A stretch of 64,000 nucleotides of DNA from the NCBI GenBank assembly GCA_008711295.1, contig VUYV01000055.1:1299085-1363084 (forward strand). The letters run 5' to 3'. Shown here in pieces: positions 42,071 to 51,846 of this stretch. The notes under the pieces were generated by a model. It made no database searches, had not been told where the DNA came from, and saw only the letters and a list, made by a program, of their open reading frames with translations. This stretch comes from Anarhynchus alexandrinus. Lineage: Eukaryota > Chordata > Aves > Charadriiformes > Charadriidae. Within the stretch, counting starts at the first letter, position 1. Each line of letters opens with the position of its first letter. A program made the translations under genes and the position numbers.

Positions 42071-42544
42071 ATGCCAGCAAGAGTTCAATCTTTTCAGCAT
42101 TGGTGTTATCTTGGAATATTAGCTTGATATACACCTTAGCATATCAAGATGCTAGAGGCTGCAAGATGCCAAGCACTCAGTCTCGAAGTGACACAGCTCC
42201 TAAGCGTGAACTTACCTTTAAGCAAATTAATTTTTTAGAGCCCGGTTTAGTTCTCTGTGGGATCAGGGCCTGACAGCTCTATGCTTTGGGTGAAAGAGCC
42301 CACTTAGACTAGCTTTAGTATAATTTTCTTCGCCTCTTCAGTTTCACGGAGTGTATTGTTCACTGAAAGTGTCTTAGTGGCTTGGAAAGTACAGTGCTAG
42401 CCCCAAATTTGCCTGTAGCAGTCTTTTTTTTTTTCTTGCTTGTTTTATCCCAAACAAGCAATGACGTATCTACGTATGTTAGTGATAAGGTGCCATACCT
42501 GTTATTACAGAGATGTGATTTCAGTCTGTGTACGTCAATTTAAA

Positions 42545-42990
42545 CTAGAGCGTGGATGTGGGTAGTCTCACCAGCGTGGACCTCGTCAGCCTTCCCAAGG
42601 CCCATCTGGCATTAGACCTTCACCTTGTTCTCAGTGTCCAGGACCCACTCTTCTCTCTGTGTGCGCTGGTTGTGGCCCAAAGCTCGCTTCCCTGGCGCTG
42701 CAGTGGTGCTTCAGGATGGCACTGCCATGGGGAGACAGTGAATGCTAGAGCTGTTCTGCCACGGACATCCACGAACCTGGTCACAGGGTGCTCTCAGTTA
42801 CGTCTTCCCGAAAATGCCGAGGGCAACCCTGAGGCCATGCTTTGAGGATGGTGGGCTTGACTTTGTGCAGCTGTGGGCACCATGTGCTTTGCTGAAGCTT
42901 TGTTGTCAGTGATGAGAACTGAGAAGGAAACCCTCAATGGCCCAAAACCAGACCCAGTGGCAGAGCAAGCGGTTGGAATGTGGAGGTTAC
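42545..42990. other. Unidentified GC-rich block in the intron, 0.7 kb before the last exon
   Basis: About 450 bp stand out from their AT-rich surroundings in base composition. A 97-codon open frame runs through it on the + strand (42552-42845) but shows no domain, no flanking splice sites I trust, and no family resemblance. It could be an old transposon insertion, a degraded exon or a GC-rich regulatory block. Confidence 0.4.
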
Positions 42991-43631
42991 AGCTGTTTTA
43001 ATTTGTTAATTGATTTCATGTAGAAATAGTTAAGAAGTGTAATTGAGGTTTCTCTGGATGATATTTTATGGACTATCCTGCTTCGAGTAAGAAAACTACG
43101 GCGTGTTTTCTCCAGGTAGCTAGGCTAGTGACTGAGTCAGTCAGGTGTGCTGGAGAAGATGCTAGGTGGGAAATGAAGGGGAAGACAATGGCATCAAAAT
43201 GACAGCATGGCAATTACCTCGCCAGCAAAAGCAGGGTATTAAGAAGATCAGCCACAGTTTTTCACACCCAGATATGTTTAATGTAATATACTATCCTAAA
43301 ATTCATCACTGAAGTACTGAAATATCACGGATAGGATCTTCTATAAAAGATGTGTTAATGGCTTTTAACTGTATACTGTATTTATCTGGGCTTTTTTATA
43401 CAGCATATTTTAAAAAACACATTTAAATTGTTAATAGGCTGCAGAATTGTTAAACTCAGCAATTATTTCAACCTGTAAATATGTTATTTGGAAAACATGC
43501 AAATTGTTTTTGTTCACTTGCTCATTTTATCTGTGTTTTCTGCCAGTGGAATCTGAAAATTGTCAAGGAATTTTTTTCCATTTAAGCTACAATTTGTTAA
43601 AGTAATGAACTGATATTTGCCATGATACCAT

Positions 43632-43656
43632 GTTAACAGCGTGTTTTATCTTGTAG
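43632..43656 (+). other. ZNF407: 3' splice site of ZNF407 last intron
   Basis: A T-rich tract ending TTATCTTGTAG precedes the exon. A branch-point candidate TTAAC lies at about 43633-43637, some 20 nt upstream of the AG, with no intervening AG after the one in AACAGC. The pyrimidine tract is short, so the site is of moderate strength, but the open frame begins immediately downstream. Confidence 0.75.
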
Positions 43657-45008
43657 GCATTGTGTCCAAGTCCTATGAGTGCCGACTGAAGGGGCAAGGA
43701 GCAACCTTTGTAGAAACTACGAGTCCTTTTACTGCAGCAGCACTGGGAGAGGTTTCTCCAGTTAAAGAGAAGGTCTTTCGGGGCAGCAGAAGACAGACAC
43801 AGTCACCTGAAGAGGTTCAGCAAGTTATTATTATTCAAGGATACGACGGCGACTTTGCAATCGATGCCTCTGTGGAAGAAACAGCAGCGGCTACCCTTCA
43901 GACTCTCGCAATGGCTGGTCAGATGGCCAGGGTGGTCCATATTACAGAAGATGGGCAGGTCATAGCTACAAATCAAAATGGCTCACACGTGAGTAGTATG
44001 GTTCCAGGGCAGATACTCACCGAGCAGTTAGCAGATGGCGCGACACAGGTGGTAGTGGTTGAAGGAACAGGAACTGATATGGAGGAGGCCGTTCGAATAG
44101 ACGCAGTTCCCGACTCCAGTAGCGCTGTACTGCAGCAGATAATGCGACAAGAAGTTTTAGATGCTTCTGAAGCTGCAGTCCATCCTGCAGACTCCTCCTC
44201 GGCATTAGATGCCCTGCTTTGTGCTGTAACAGAGCTGGGTGAAGTGGAAAACAAATCTGGACTCCTTGACAGATGCAGGTCTAGTCACAAAGATTTCTTG
44301 CAAATGCCAAACCCGGAGATGCCCAGCATTCCCAGTAATGCAGAGGGACAAGAAATACAAATGTTCCATGAAGTTCAAGAGACTCAGGAAGATACTGAAC
44401 CCATGGAAGTAGTGACGCGGGTCATGCACCCATCGGCTATAATTGCATCTCAGGAGAGAGCTCAGGCTGCCTTCAAGAAAATGGTCCAAGGAGTATTACA
44501 GTTTGCTGTATGTGATACGGCTGCAGCCGACCAGCTGATGGAAGAAGGTGTCACTCAGGTCATTGTAAATGAGGAAGGGACTGTGCATATGGTAGCTAGA
44601 GAAGGCTCTCAGATAATTATGCAGGAAGCTGGTAGCCACGCGCTCAGTGTCCAAGGCGAACACATGGATTTAGTTGAGTCGGATGGGGAAATATCACAGA
44701 TTATTGTCACAGAAGAAATAGCTCAAGCCATGGTTCAGGGTTCCGATGGTGACTTCTCTGAAGGTGCAACCCACTACATCGTCACAGAATTGCCACCAGA
44801 CATGCAGGATGAGCCTGGTGTGTACTCACACGCCGTGATAGAGACGGCCGGGTCTCCGGAGATTTTGCAGGCTGGTGCTGCTATAAAAACAGAAGGTCTG
44901 TCCCCTGAGAGAGCAGGAGAACAGTTAACAAGCATGGTCATTTATACAGAGGGTGCCTCACAAGTAATTCAGGGCCAGAGAGATGATAATGAAGTACAAG
45001 AAGCATGA
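43657..45008 (+). CDS. ZNF407: ZNF407 last coding exon (C-terminal ~450 residues, partial gene)
   Basis: This is the terminal coding exon of zinc finger protein 407, a nuclear C2H2 zinc-finger transcription regulator. The reading frame is open from the splice acceptor (AG at 43655-43656) to TGA at 45006-45008. There is no ATG start: the exon begins with bases 2-3 of a split codon, so an upstream exon outside the window supplies the first base (phase 1). The exon holds no zinc fingers; those lie in upstream exons. It encodes an acidic, Q/V/E-rich tail built on a recurring short beta-type motif, such as TQVVVVEG, TQVIVNEEG, SQIIVTEE and THYIVTEL. It also holds an LxxLL motif (LDALL, exon residues 184-188), a psi-K-x-E motif (IKTE, 410-413) and a C-terminus ending EVQEA. 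Human ZNF407 is, from memory, about 2,250 residues, so this is roughly the last fifth. ZNF335 was considered, but its C-terminus is different. No frameshift or internal stop is seen, so a processed pseudogene is unlikely. The identification rests on recognising the protein. Confidence 0.9.
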
Positions 45009-45278
45009 AGAGTTTCATCTTCTTGGCTTGACGTAGGGCAAAGCTGGAAATCACCAGATCCATGGAGGCACTGTATTCCTGGGATGTTTTCTGTAAAACC
45101 TTCTCAGTGCAACATCCCCCTAGCCAGGCAACAGATACGCACCCTGCCGGAGGCGAAGGCCAGCTACTGGGAGGAATGCACTGAGAAGGACAGTACAACC
45201 TTGTTACAATAGCTGTAAGAATTATTGTATGGGATTATTATCAAACAAGCATATTAGGGTACAAAAGAGGATAAAAAG

Positions 45279-45290
45279 CCCCCCCCCCCC
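45279..45290 (+). repeat. C12 homopolymer in the ZNF407 3' UTR
   Basis: An uninterrupted run of 12 C follows AAAAAG. Such runs are prone to sequencing length error and could bind poly(C)-binding proteins in RNA. Confidence 0.9.
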
Positions 45291-45438
45291 GCAAAGTAGG
45301 TATTGTTCCGTTCACTGCTTTCTTTGTTTTGTTTTTCTTAAAATGTTGTTTTATCTCAGGGTAATTCCCTGCCGTCTGTCATTTTTGTCCGACATAATCA
45401 TAAGAGTAAAATAGTTCCATTTACATGTCCATTTTGTG

Positions 45439-45444
45439 AATAAA
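45439..45444 (+). terminator. Proximal polyadenylation hexamer (short 3' UTR)
   Basis: An AATAAA lies about 430 bases after the stop codon. If used, it would give a much shorter 3' UTR that still includes the C12 run but not the A17 run. The downstream GT element is weaker here. Confidence 0.3.
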
Positions 45445-45800
45445 TAAGCGAAAAATACAAACCCCGCAATAACAAGGTGAACAGGTAAGCTTAATACTGT
45501 AATCGGTGCCCTTCTTTATTTTAAAGAAGAACAGGTGACATTTTGCTTTCTAGAACCTTACTTTAAAATATCCCTGGCTAAAAATATGTCCTCAAAATAA
45601 GGATTTTTTGCATCCAAAATCAAATTTTTCATAGTAGCTTACTCCTTCATGGTCTCACATCAGACTTTCCCTGAAGAAGAGCTCAAAAAACCTACACTTC
45701 AGAAAACTCTTGATTATACAAATTCAGGAAGAACTCGATGCCTGTAACTTCCGCTTAATTTTAGATGAGAGTCCTACATAAGAAATGTGCATTTTTTGAC

Positions 45801-45817
45801 AAAAAAAAAAAAAAAAA
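45801..45817 (+). repeat. A17 homopolymer in the ZNF407 3' UTR
   Basis: A run of 17 A lies within the transcribed region. It can cause internal oligo-dT priming that mimics a poly(A) site; the nearest AATAAA is far upstream. Confidence 0.9.
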
Positions 45818-46148
45818 TTGTCACTGTCAGTATTTTGCTTTTCTTATAAATAGTACTTCATAAAAATACCATTTTGCAGTTCATTTTGTGAGCGACTTCT
45901 GAAATGTTATGGGCTTTTTTAAAGAAAATTCTGACATTGACATTAACAAGTAGAAAAAAAAGAAGGTGACCTTGTATTTCTTGCTTAGTCCAGAATGTCA
46001 ATTATTTACTTGTGGATATACTGCAATTGTTCAATGCAAGTTCACGTTGAAAAGATTTGTTTCATGATACAATTGCTTTTGTTTCTTTTAAAAAAATTGT
46101 AAACTATAAACCGTCAAGGTTTGGGGATTATTTTTTTTTTGTCTTTCA

Positions 46149-46154
46149 AATAAA
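46149..46154 (+). terminator. Alternative polyadenylation hexamer
   Basis: An AATAAA lies 49 bases before the preferred signal, downstream of a T run at about 46131. The two may act as a redundant pair. Confidence 0.3.
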
Positions 46155-46197
46155 ATGTTAGCATTAAAATGAAGCATCATGATTTTTAATATTAAGC

Positions 46198-46203
46198 AAT
46201 AAA
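46198..46203 (+). terminator. Best candidate polyadenylation signal of ZNF407
   Basis: This is a canonical AATAAA. It is followed by CA-containing sequence (cleavage candidates about 46213-46230) and then TGTTATGTCTGTG-type GT/T-rich sequence and a long pyrimidine stretch, the expected layout of a functional poly(A) site. Confidence 0.5.
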
Positions 46204-46220
46204 CAGAACTGGCATTCAGC

Positions 46221-47130
46221 AGGAGCAAACGAATGCTATCTGTTATGTCTGTGCATTTCCTCTTTTCTCTTTTCCTTTCTCTCGCTCGCTAGATAGATAA
46301 AGATAAAAGAATCTAATTTCTGAAGTGTGCCTCATGCATGCTTAATATAATTGTGTAAGTGTTTAGGGTATAAGCCGTGCTGACTCTAGAGATAACTGGG
46401 TTTCCTATCATGTTTAATATCTTAAAATTATCAACTGTAAGAAAGTTGGGGTGAGGTAAAACAATAGTTCCTTCCTGAAGCAACTGTTTAAAAATGTATT
46501 TTCTGATAGAGCTGCTTAGAAAAGGTGCTTCATGCCAGGGCTATAGGATCCTGCTGTCTTTTCATCTCCTTTTATTATTATTTTTTAAATTATATTATTT
46601 TCCAGGAATTAAGGTTGTGTCTTTGTCAAACCCCCAAAAAAGTAAATTTCAGGTTAGACATGGAGATTCATAATTAGCCGAGTTTGACTTGCTCATCTTT
46701 CTTAAAAGTGACAGGCTGTTCACTTACTCTTAAATACTGTCTTCAGCAAACAGTGACAGGATCAACTCCCGTTTGTTATCAGGAAAAAGGTGACCTTTAC
46801 AAAATGATGGCCCTCTGCAAGACTCTCACAGATGTTCAAAAAACGGAATGTTTTTCAGTGGAAATATTTCTTCTTGATCATTTCTCCTGTTAACTGTAGC
46901 CCTGTGGTCTTGCAGCTTGGATGCTAATTCTTTGCTGTGCTTAGTCCTGTATGGCTAACCTTTCTGCTGCAGTACAGGGTGTTGACACTGACATGCTGCA
47001 GTTTACCATTTGTGATTTATTTAGGATAAATATGTCTCAGGTGGCATTTAATCCTTCATAAAACCAGTGTAGCCTGCAGTGTCAAACCAGCAATCACATT
47101 GTATGCACAATGAAAAGAGCAGACCTTTGC
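46221..47130. other. Intergenic, nothing recognised
   Basis: The sequence immediately past the proposed ZNF407 end is pyrimidine-rich at first (TCCTCTTTTCTCTTTTCC), then unique AT-rich sequence. Confidence 0.5.
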
Positions 47131-47169
47131 ATAAAAAAAAAAAAGGAAAAAAAAAAGAAAAAAAAAAAC
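47131..47169 (+). repeat. A-rich low-complexity tract
   Basis: Poly(A) interrupted by single or paired G. With the T-rich tract at 47310-47343 it forms a loose A...T inverted pair about 140 bases apart. Confidence 0.85.
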
Positions 47170-47309
47170 AGTGGTAGGTGTTCCTGTGCTTGGGAGCATC
47201 GGAAAGGATTCACTAACCTACCCCGTGCTGTAATTACCTGGAAGCTCAGGTTAACGATACTTCTCTCCGAGTGCAGCCTGATCAGGAGAGCTAATATTTT
47301 TCTAGGGCT

Positions 47310-47343
47310 TTTTTTTTTTTCCCCCCCCTTCTTCTTTTTTTTA
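47310..47343 (+). repeat. T/C homopolymer tract
   Basis: A run of T followed by a run of C and TTCTTC. It lies just upstream of the ambiguous base at 47406 and is a likely difficult region for assembly. Confidence 0.85.
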
Positions 47344-47405
47344 ATTTTCACTTTTAATTTAACTTTTTAGTTCCCTACAAATTTAACATTAGAAATAAAG
47401 GGTGA

Positions 47406-47406
47406 N
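47406..47406. other. Ambiguous base (N)
   Basis: This is the only N in the window. It lies between two copies of AAGGGTGA (47398-47405 and 47411-47418), at the change from T/C homopolymers to CpG-rich DNA. It may be a one-base placeholder at a contig join or an uncalled base. Confidence 0.95.
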
Positions 47407-47424
47407 AATCAAGGGTGACATTCA

Positions 47425-47835
47425 TCCCTGCGCAGACAGCCTGCGTAAGGGCTCCACGCGCTCTCTCAACCCCGTGCTAAAACTCTCTCTGCCATACACC
47501 CAAAGTCGAGGCTGCGGCCGATCTCTCCGGGGGCTTCGGAAACTCATCTCTGGCATTTGTCTCCCTCCCGTGCCGGAGCTCCTGGCACTGCGCCATGTCA
47601 TAAGCTGGGAGGAGATTAGCTGGATCGCTCCGTGGATGTGCCAGGCACCCCTGGGAAGCAGGGAGGGAGGCGCTCGGGGTGGAGCAGCGCCCGAAAAGGA
47701 GATGAGCCCCCCCGGAATGGCCATGCCCGCTGCCGGCGTGGCGCCTGTGGTGTGTCAGGGAGGAGGATCGGGGGCTGCAGGAGCCCTCTGCCACAGGTCG
47801 CGTCTGCTGTCTGGGCATGGTAGAAGAACTCGTGA
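47425..47835. promoter_or_regulatory. CpG-rich segment 1 (candidate CpG island)
   Basis: Roughly 30 CpGs are seen in about 410 bp of GC-rich DNA, about 1.2 kb beyond the inferred ZNF407 3' end. Long open frames on both strands here (for example 47402-48073 +) follow from the GC content; no domain was recognised and one of them crosses the N. No TATA box or convincing donor site was picked out. Confidence 0.5.
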
Positions 47836-48419
47836 GGTGGGTCTAGGAAGGCGTAGAGCCCAGGCAGGAGTTCACTCCAAAACGTGTGGTTTGCTGTTTG
47901 GTTTGAACTCCTTCAGTTGTCCGTCTCCTGGAAAAGAATCAAGGGCTGCACTGTCATGGAAGCCACTGTTGAGAGTGCCATGTGCCCGTGTCAGTCAGTT
48001 GCCTTCTGATACCCCAACGGCCAGAGCCATTGGCTTAATTTCCTCTTTGTTCTCCATTCTGAATAAGCGTTAACAAAGTTGGACCATACTGTGAACAATG
48101 CCAAATAGGTCAAAATGTGTTTAGGAAGCACTGAACTAGTATGCAGGGGAGAAAAAAAAACAACCCCAAAACAAAACCAAGAGTGAACAAAAAGAAAAAA
48201 AACCTAAATGAAAACAAAGCCAGAGGAAGAAGAGATGTTTCTGGCAAGCAGTTTCACCCTCTGTATCTTAAGAATCAGCCATACACCTCCTGAGGCAGTG
48301 TCTCCTGGCCCCTGAATTCAATGGGGAGAAATGGGAGATAAGAGATAGCTGGAAACGATATTTAGAGAAATATTTCCTATAACGAATACAAAACAACAAA
48401 AAAAAACCAACTCGAAACC

Positions 48420-48900
48420 CAACACAACCCAAAGCGCCCTCAGCTACGTACCGTTCTGCCCGACTACTGGCCCCACTTCGCTCTGGAAAGCGAGAGGAGC
48501 CAGAGCCAGCAGTTGATGCGCTAAGGTGCGCACGTGGGGATTGCGCACAGCGCTGCAAGCGCTGCTGTCATTTATAAATGCTGCTTTAACGCCAGAAATG
48601 TTAGCTGTGAGGTCCGGGAAGAAATGTATTTGTGATCTTTGTGGACAGCGGATGCGGCTTGTGTAATCGCTGTGGGAATCTCTGCGCGTGGAAGTTCTTG
48701 CGCCCGGGGCTGGCCCCGAACTGAACCTCAGCTGAAAACACAGGTGAGTCCCCTTCAGGACGTGGTGGGGATTGAGAGGTGGGCTTGGAGCTATCGGCAG
48801 AGCGGTGCGAGGAGCTGGCGGCGTGGGAGGCGCACGCCTCGGAAAGCCACTTCTGGGGCTTTTTCCCTAACTTTCCCTGCTCGGTCGACTTCCTGAACGC
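48420..48900. promoter_or_regulatory. CpG-rich segment 2 (candidate CpG island)
   Basis: About 35 CpGs are seen in roughly 480 bp. This segment contains the TATA-like box at 48571 and the donor site at 48743/48744 described separately, making it the better promoter candidate of the two. Confidence 0.5.
48571..48749 (+). promoter_or_regulatory. Candidate promoter and first exon of an unknown transcript
   Basis: TTTATAAATG at 48571-48580 is TATA-like. A start about 30 bases on (about 48602) would begin an exon ending at CAG|GTGAGT (48743|48744), a near-perfect consensus 5' splice site. All of it lies in a CpG-rich segment on the + strand. No in-frame ATG opens through the donor, so the exon would be non-coding or a 5' UTR. 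The start site and the transcript are inferred. Confidence 0.35.
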
Positions 48901-51846
48901 AAAAAGCTGTAAACAGAATAAAAAAAAAAGAGAGAAGGATGAAGACAAAACCACTCCTGAAATTCGAAACAAGGTTGGTCCTGGGGAGAGGATTAAGTAA
49001 CAGAAAAAAAGGTCATTCATTTGGCAAAATAAAAAAAGAGCTGTGAGTTTTCACTTATTTTACCGTGCAATATTAGCCCATAATTTAAGATAGCACACGG
49101 CTCACTTAAGCAGCCTACCCCTGTTCCATCTTGTTGAAGAATACAATTCGTTTTCTACTCCTCTAGGGTGATATCATTTTATATGAAGAAAAAAGTTAGC
49201 TCAGATGGCAGTTATATGTTTCGGAAGCACCTTCTAATCAGGGATTGGTGATTCATTATTAGCTTCAGCAGGCGATCCATCTGACATGTAAGGGGAAAAA
49301 ATTAGCAGCTGTCACTGCATGATGAGTTAATTTCCTGATAGGCCTGACACTGAAAAGCCATTTGGAGACATGGAGATGGCTGATGAGAAAACCTGGTGCT
49401 GGTTTATAATTGGAGAGAAAGAAAGGGCAGAGAGACAGAGGGAGGTGGGGGGAGGGACTGAGGCTAATCTACAAGTGGGGATGGATGTTTGTATATTTAC
49501 TAAATAGACTGCCTCACAATAACCCGCATTACTGCGCATATACACCTCGGCGGTTAAGTAATAAGGCCCGGGCCCTTTCATTTTCCTTCTGCCGTGTGTC
49601 ATTATTTCTAGTCATTTGTAATTAGTACTCCAGACGGTTTTACGCTTACTCCAGCCCGGGTGAACGGTGTACAAGCACGCGATTGGGTTATCTTGCGGTG
49701 ACATTGAAACCTGACATTTTAGTGGAAAGGGGAGAAAATGACGCTATCCCTTTAATGGTTCTTGCTGCAATTTTCTTAATTGCAGCTTGAGATTTCAATC
49801 AATCATACAAAAATAAACTTATTTGAAACAAATATTGCTAAAACTTCCAAGGGCACAATTGCAAATGATGAAAGGGTATTCAACAAAATCTCTCATAGAG
49901 TATGAGGAAATATGCTCTTCAAAATACATAAGCACATGCCTGTCTGTTTATCCTTTGTAAGAATAGTAAGTAAAACTATGGAGAAAACAGGCATGCAAGA
50001 CCAAGTATTGTGGAATCTCCTTGTGTGTGTAACAGGGACAGCAGCACAAAGTCTTTTATATGTATTAAATAAAGCTAATAGAAAGCCCTCGGCCAGAGGC
50101 TAACTAATTTCTTCTGTGGCTGTGCGTGTTAGGTACTTCTTTAAAGGGCTACTTGTTTTCAGCTATTTAAATAAGGCATTTAATACTCCCAGCAAAGGAC
50201 ACTAGGCTTTTCTTTAACTGGAAAAAAAAAAAGAACATGACGAATACCTAAAATTTTTGGTTTTCAAAATGATAGAATATAATGGGATTTTCACCGTCAC
50301 TGGAAGATAATTTTTGACTGGGAAGAGCATGAACCAGTACCTTCCACCAACTCTATTTGTACAAAACTAGCTTTGCTGGTTTTCTCTTAGGATATTCTTA
50401 AACGATGGTCAAGGATTTGGGAGCAGTGGTGGAAGAGGGTATATCCGTGGAGGGCAGGTAGCTCCAGCATGTATCATGCAATTGAAATGTGATAGATGAC
50501 TAGCATGCAAGCTGGGATTATGTCCTGCAACCCAACAGGACACCTGACCTTGTTTAAAAATACATTCTTGTCCTCTGGCAGCAACACATTTATCAGGGCT
50601 ACTTTGAATGACCAGTTGTAATGCGTAGCCCTGCCCTGGAGGTCAGCATTAACTGAGGACCATCGGGTTCTGGAGTTTCTGATTAGTAAGAACAGCAAGC
50701 CCCTGGGCAGCCATAGCTTAATGCTAGGGTGGCTTTTCTTCCATGTCCCCCCCAGCTTCTGATCAGTCTTGCTGCCTTGAATCCTCATTCCTCATTGAAG
50801 CTCTGCCATATGTTGCTTCAGCTTCTGGGAGGTCCTGCACACAGACTCCTGTCACCAGTTTGTCATGTTTGGGAGTGATCCACCTGGATATGCAGGGAGC
50901 AGAAGAACCGGTGGTTGGTTTGTTACCTCTGCTAGGTCACATCCCTTGTTACGCAAGTAGCCATGAGCTTCAAGATCCATGCAGTGGTCAACAGAGATTT
51001 TGGAAGTCATCCAGCTCCTTGGGAGGGCTGGTTGGGTAAGTTAAATGTCACCAAGGAGACATCTGGTCAGACAAAGGATAAGAAAAGATTGAGCAAATCC
51101 AAGGGTAGGAGGCAGAGCCTTTGATTCTTAGTGTGCTAGGAACTGAGCTTTATAAGGAGCTTCTGAAAGCAGAAATAGAACTGAATTACCGGGAACTGAA
51201 AGCAATGACTACTCACACATAACAAAGCCATACACACAAGAGCTGAAGGACAAGGAGCAGACAAAAAAGGAAGACAAAACCTGGTGCCGTTCCAGCACAC
51301 ACCCATAACCCAAATCCATCTCCCTTTCCCTCTCTGTTCTCCCCTCCTCCACCAACACACAGGGCAGAGACAAGTAATTTCGTAGCTGCATTCAATGACC
51401 CTGCTGTGCCATGCAGGACACAGTGTCTGGTTTGAAGATCTGGCCATAGCACGTGCAGTGGTGCAGGTGACCCCCCAGATCAGGAGCGGGCTTCCAACGC
51501 CCACGGAGAAGACACACATCTCATCCAGGTAGGATGGAGGAGCACCAGGGGAAGGAGAGGACTCATTTTTGTTGCAAATGAGGTCTTTGCAAGCAGATGT
51601 CTCATGCTGAGAGAGTTTCAGGACTTTCCTCCAAATCCTGCTAAGCTGCTTCAATCTGCTGATGTGTTCCTCTGTGGCTGCGGGTGTGGAACAGGTTTGT
51701 GTTTTCTGCTCAGCATATGGTGGTGACTGCTGGTGTTTAGTAGCTGTGAAATCCAGATGCCCAGCTCCAGGAAGATTTTTCCCTTGCTAGGGACATCTGG
51801 CCATCCTCTCAGCCTCGCTCGTTCTTCTTCTCATTTTTGCTTGCAG

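Larger units (their letters stand above)
22919..42544. other. Intronic stretch without genes
   Basis: AT-rich sequence with repeat remnants at 27528, 31220, 31680 and 36680, the CpG cluster at 34215, the direct repeat at 41481 and the microsatellite at 42034. The rest is unique DNA with no feature I can name. Confidence 0.6.
1..43656 (+). other. ZNF407: 3' portion of the last intron of ZNF407
   Basis: The sequence before the last exon is at least 43.6 kb of intron that ends at the acceptor AG at 43655-43656. The 5' splice site and all earlier exons lie outside the window. ZNF407 is known for very long introns, so this length is expected. The sequence is AT-rich, has stops in every frame, and shows no second convincing coding exon on either strand. 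A short alternative terminal exon, as used by shorter ZNF407 isoforms in mammals, could lie here but cannot be picked out by eye. Confidence 0.85.
45009..46220 (+). other. ZNF407: Probable 3' UTR of ZNF407
   Basis: The sequence after the TGA becomes AT-rich and non-coding. It contains a run of 12 C, a run of 17 A and several AATAAA hexamers. The proposed end is about 15-20 nt after the AATAAA at 46198-46203, where a GT-rich downstream element follows at about 46236-46256. The exact end is inferred; earlier polyadenylation is possible at two other hexamers. Confidence 0.5.

Noticed and set aside
43657..45008. Reading the exon as ZNF335 or as a ZNF335/ZNF407 retrocopy
   Set aside because: The ZNF335 C-terminus is different in kind, and here the frame is intact, preceded by a real splice acceptor and a long intron and followed by a natural 3' UTR.
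47402..48073. A 223-codon open frame on the + strand
   Set aside because: It crosses the N, lies in CpG-rich DNA where stops are rare, overlaps equally long frames on the other strand and shows no domain.
51136..51654. A 172-codon open frame on the minus strand
   Set aside because: Three overlapping frames exist, the composition is odd (Cys/Trp-rich) and no family is recognised; taken as chance.
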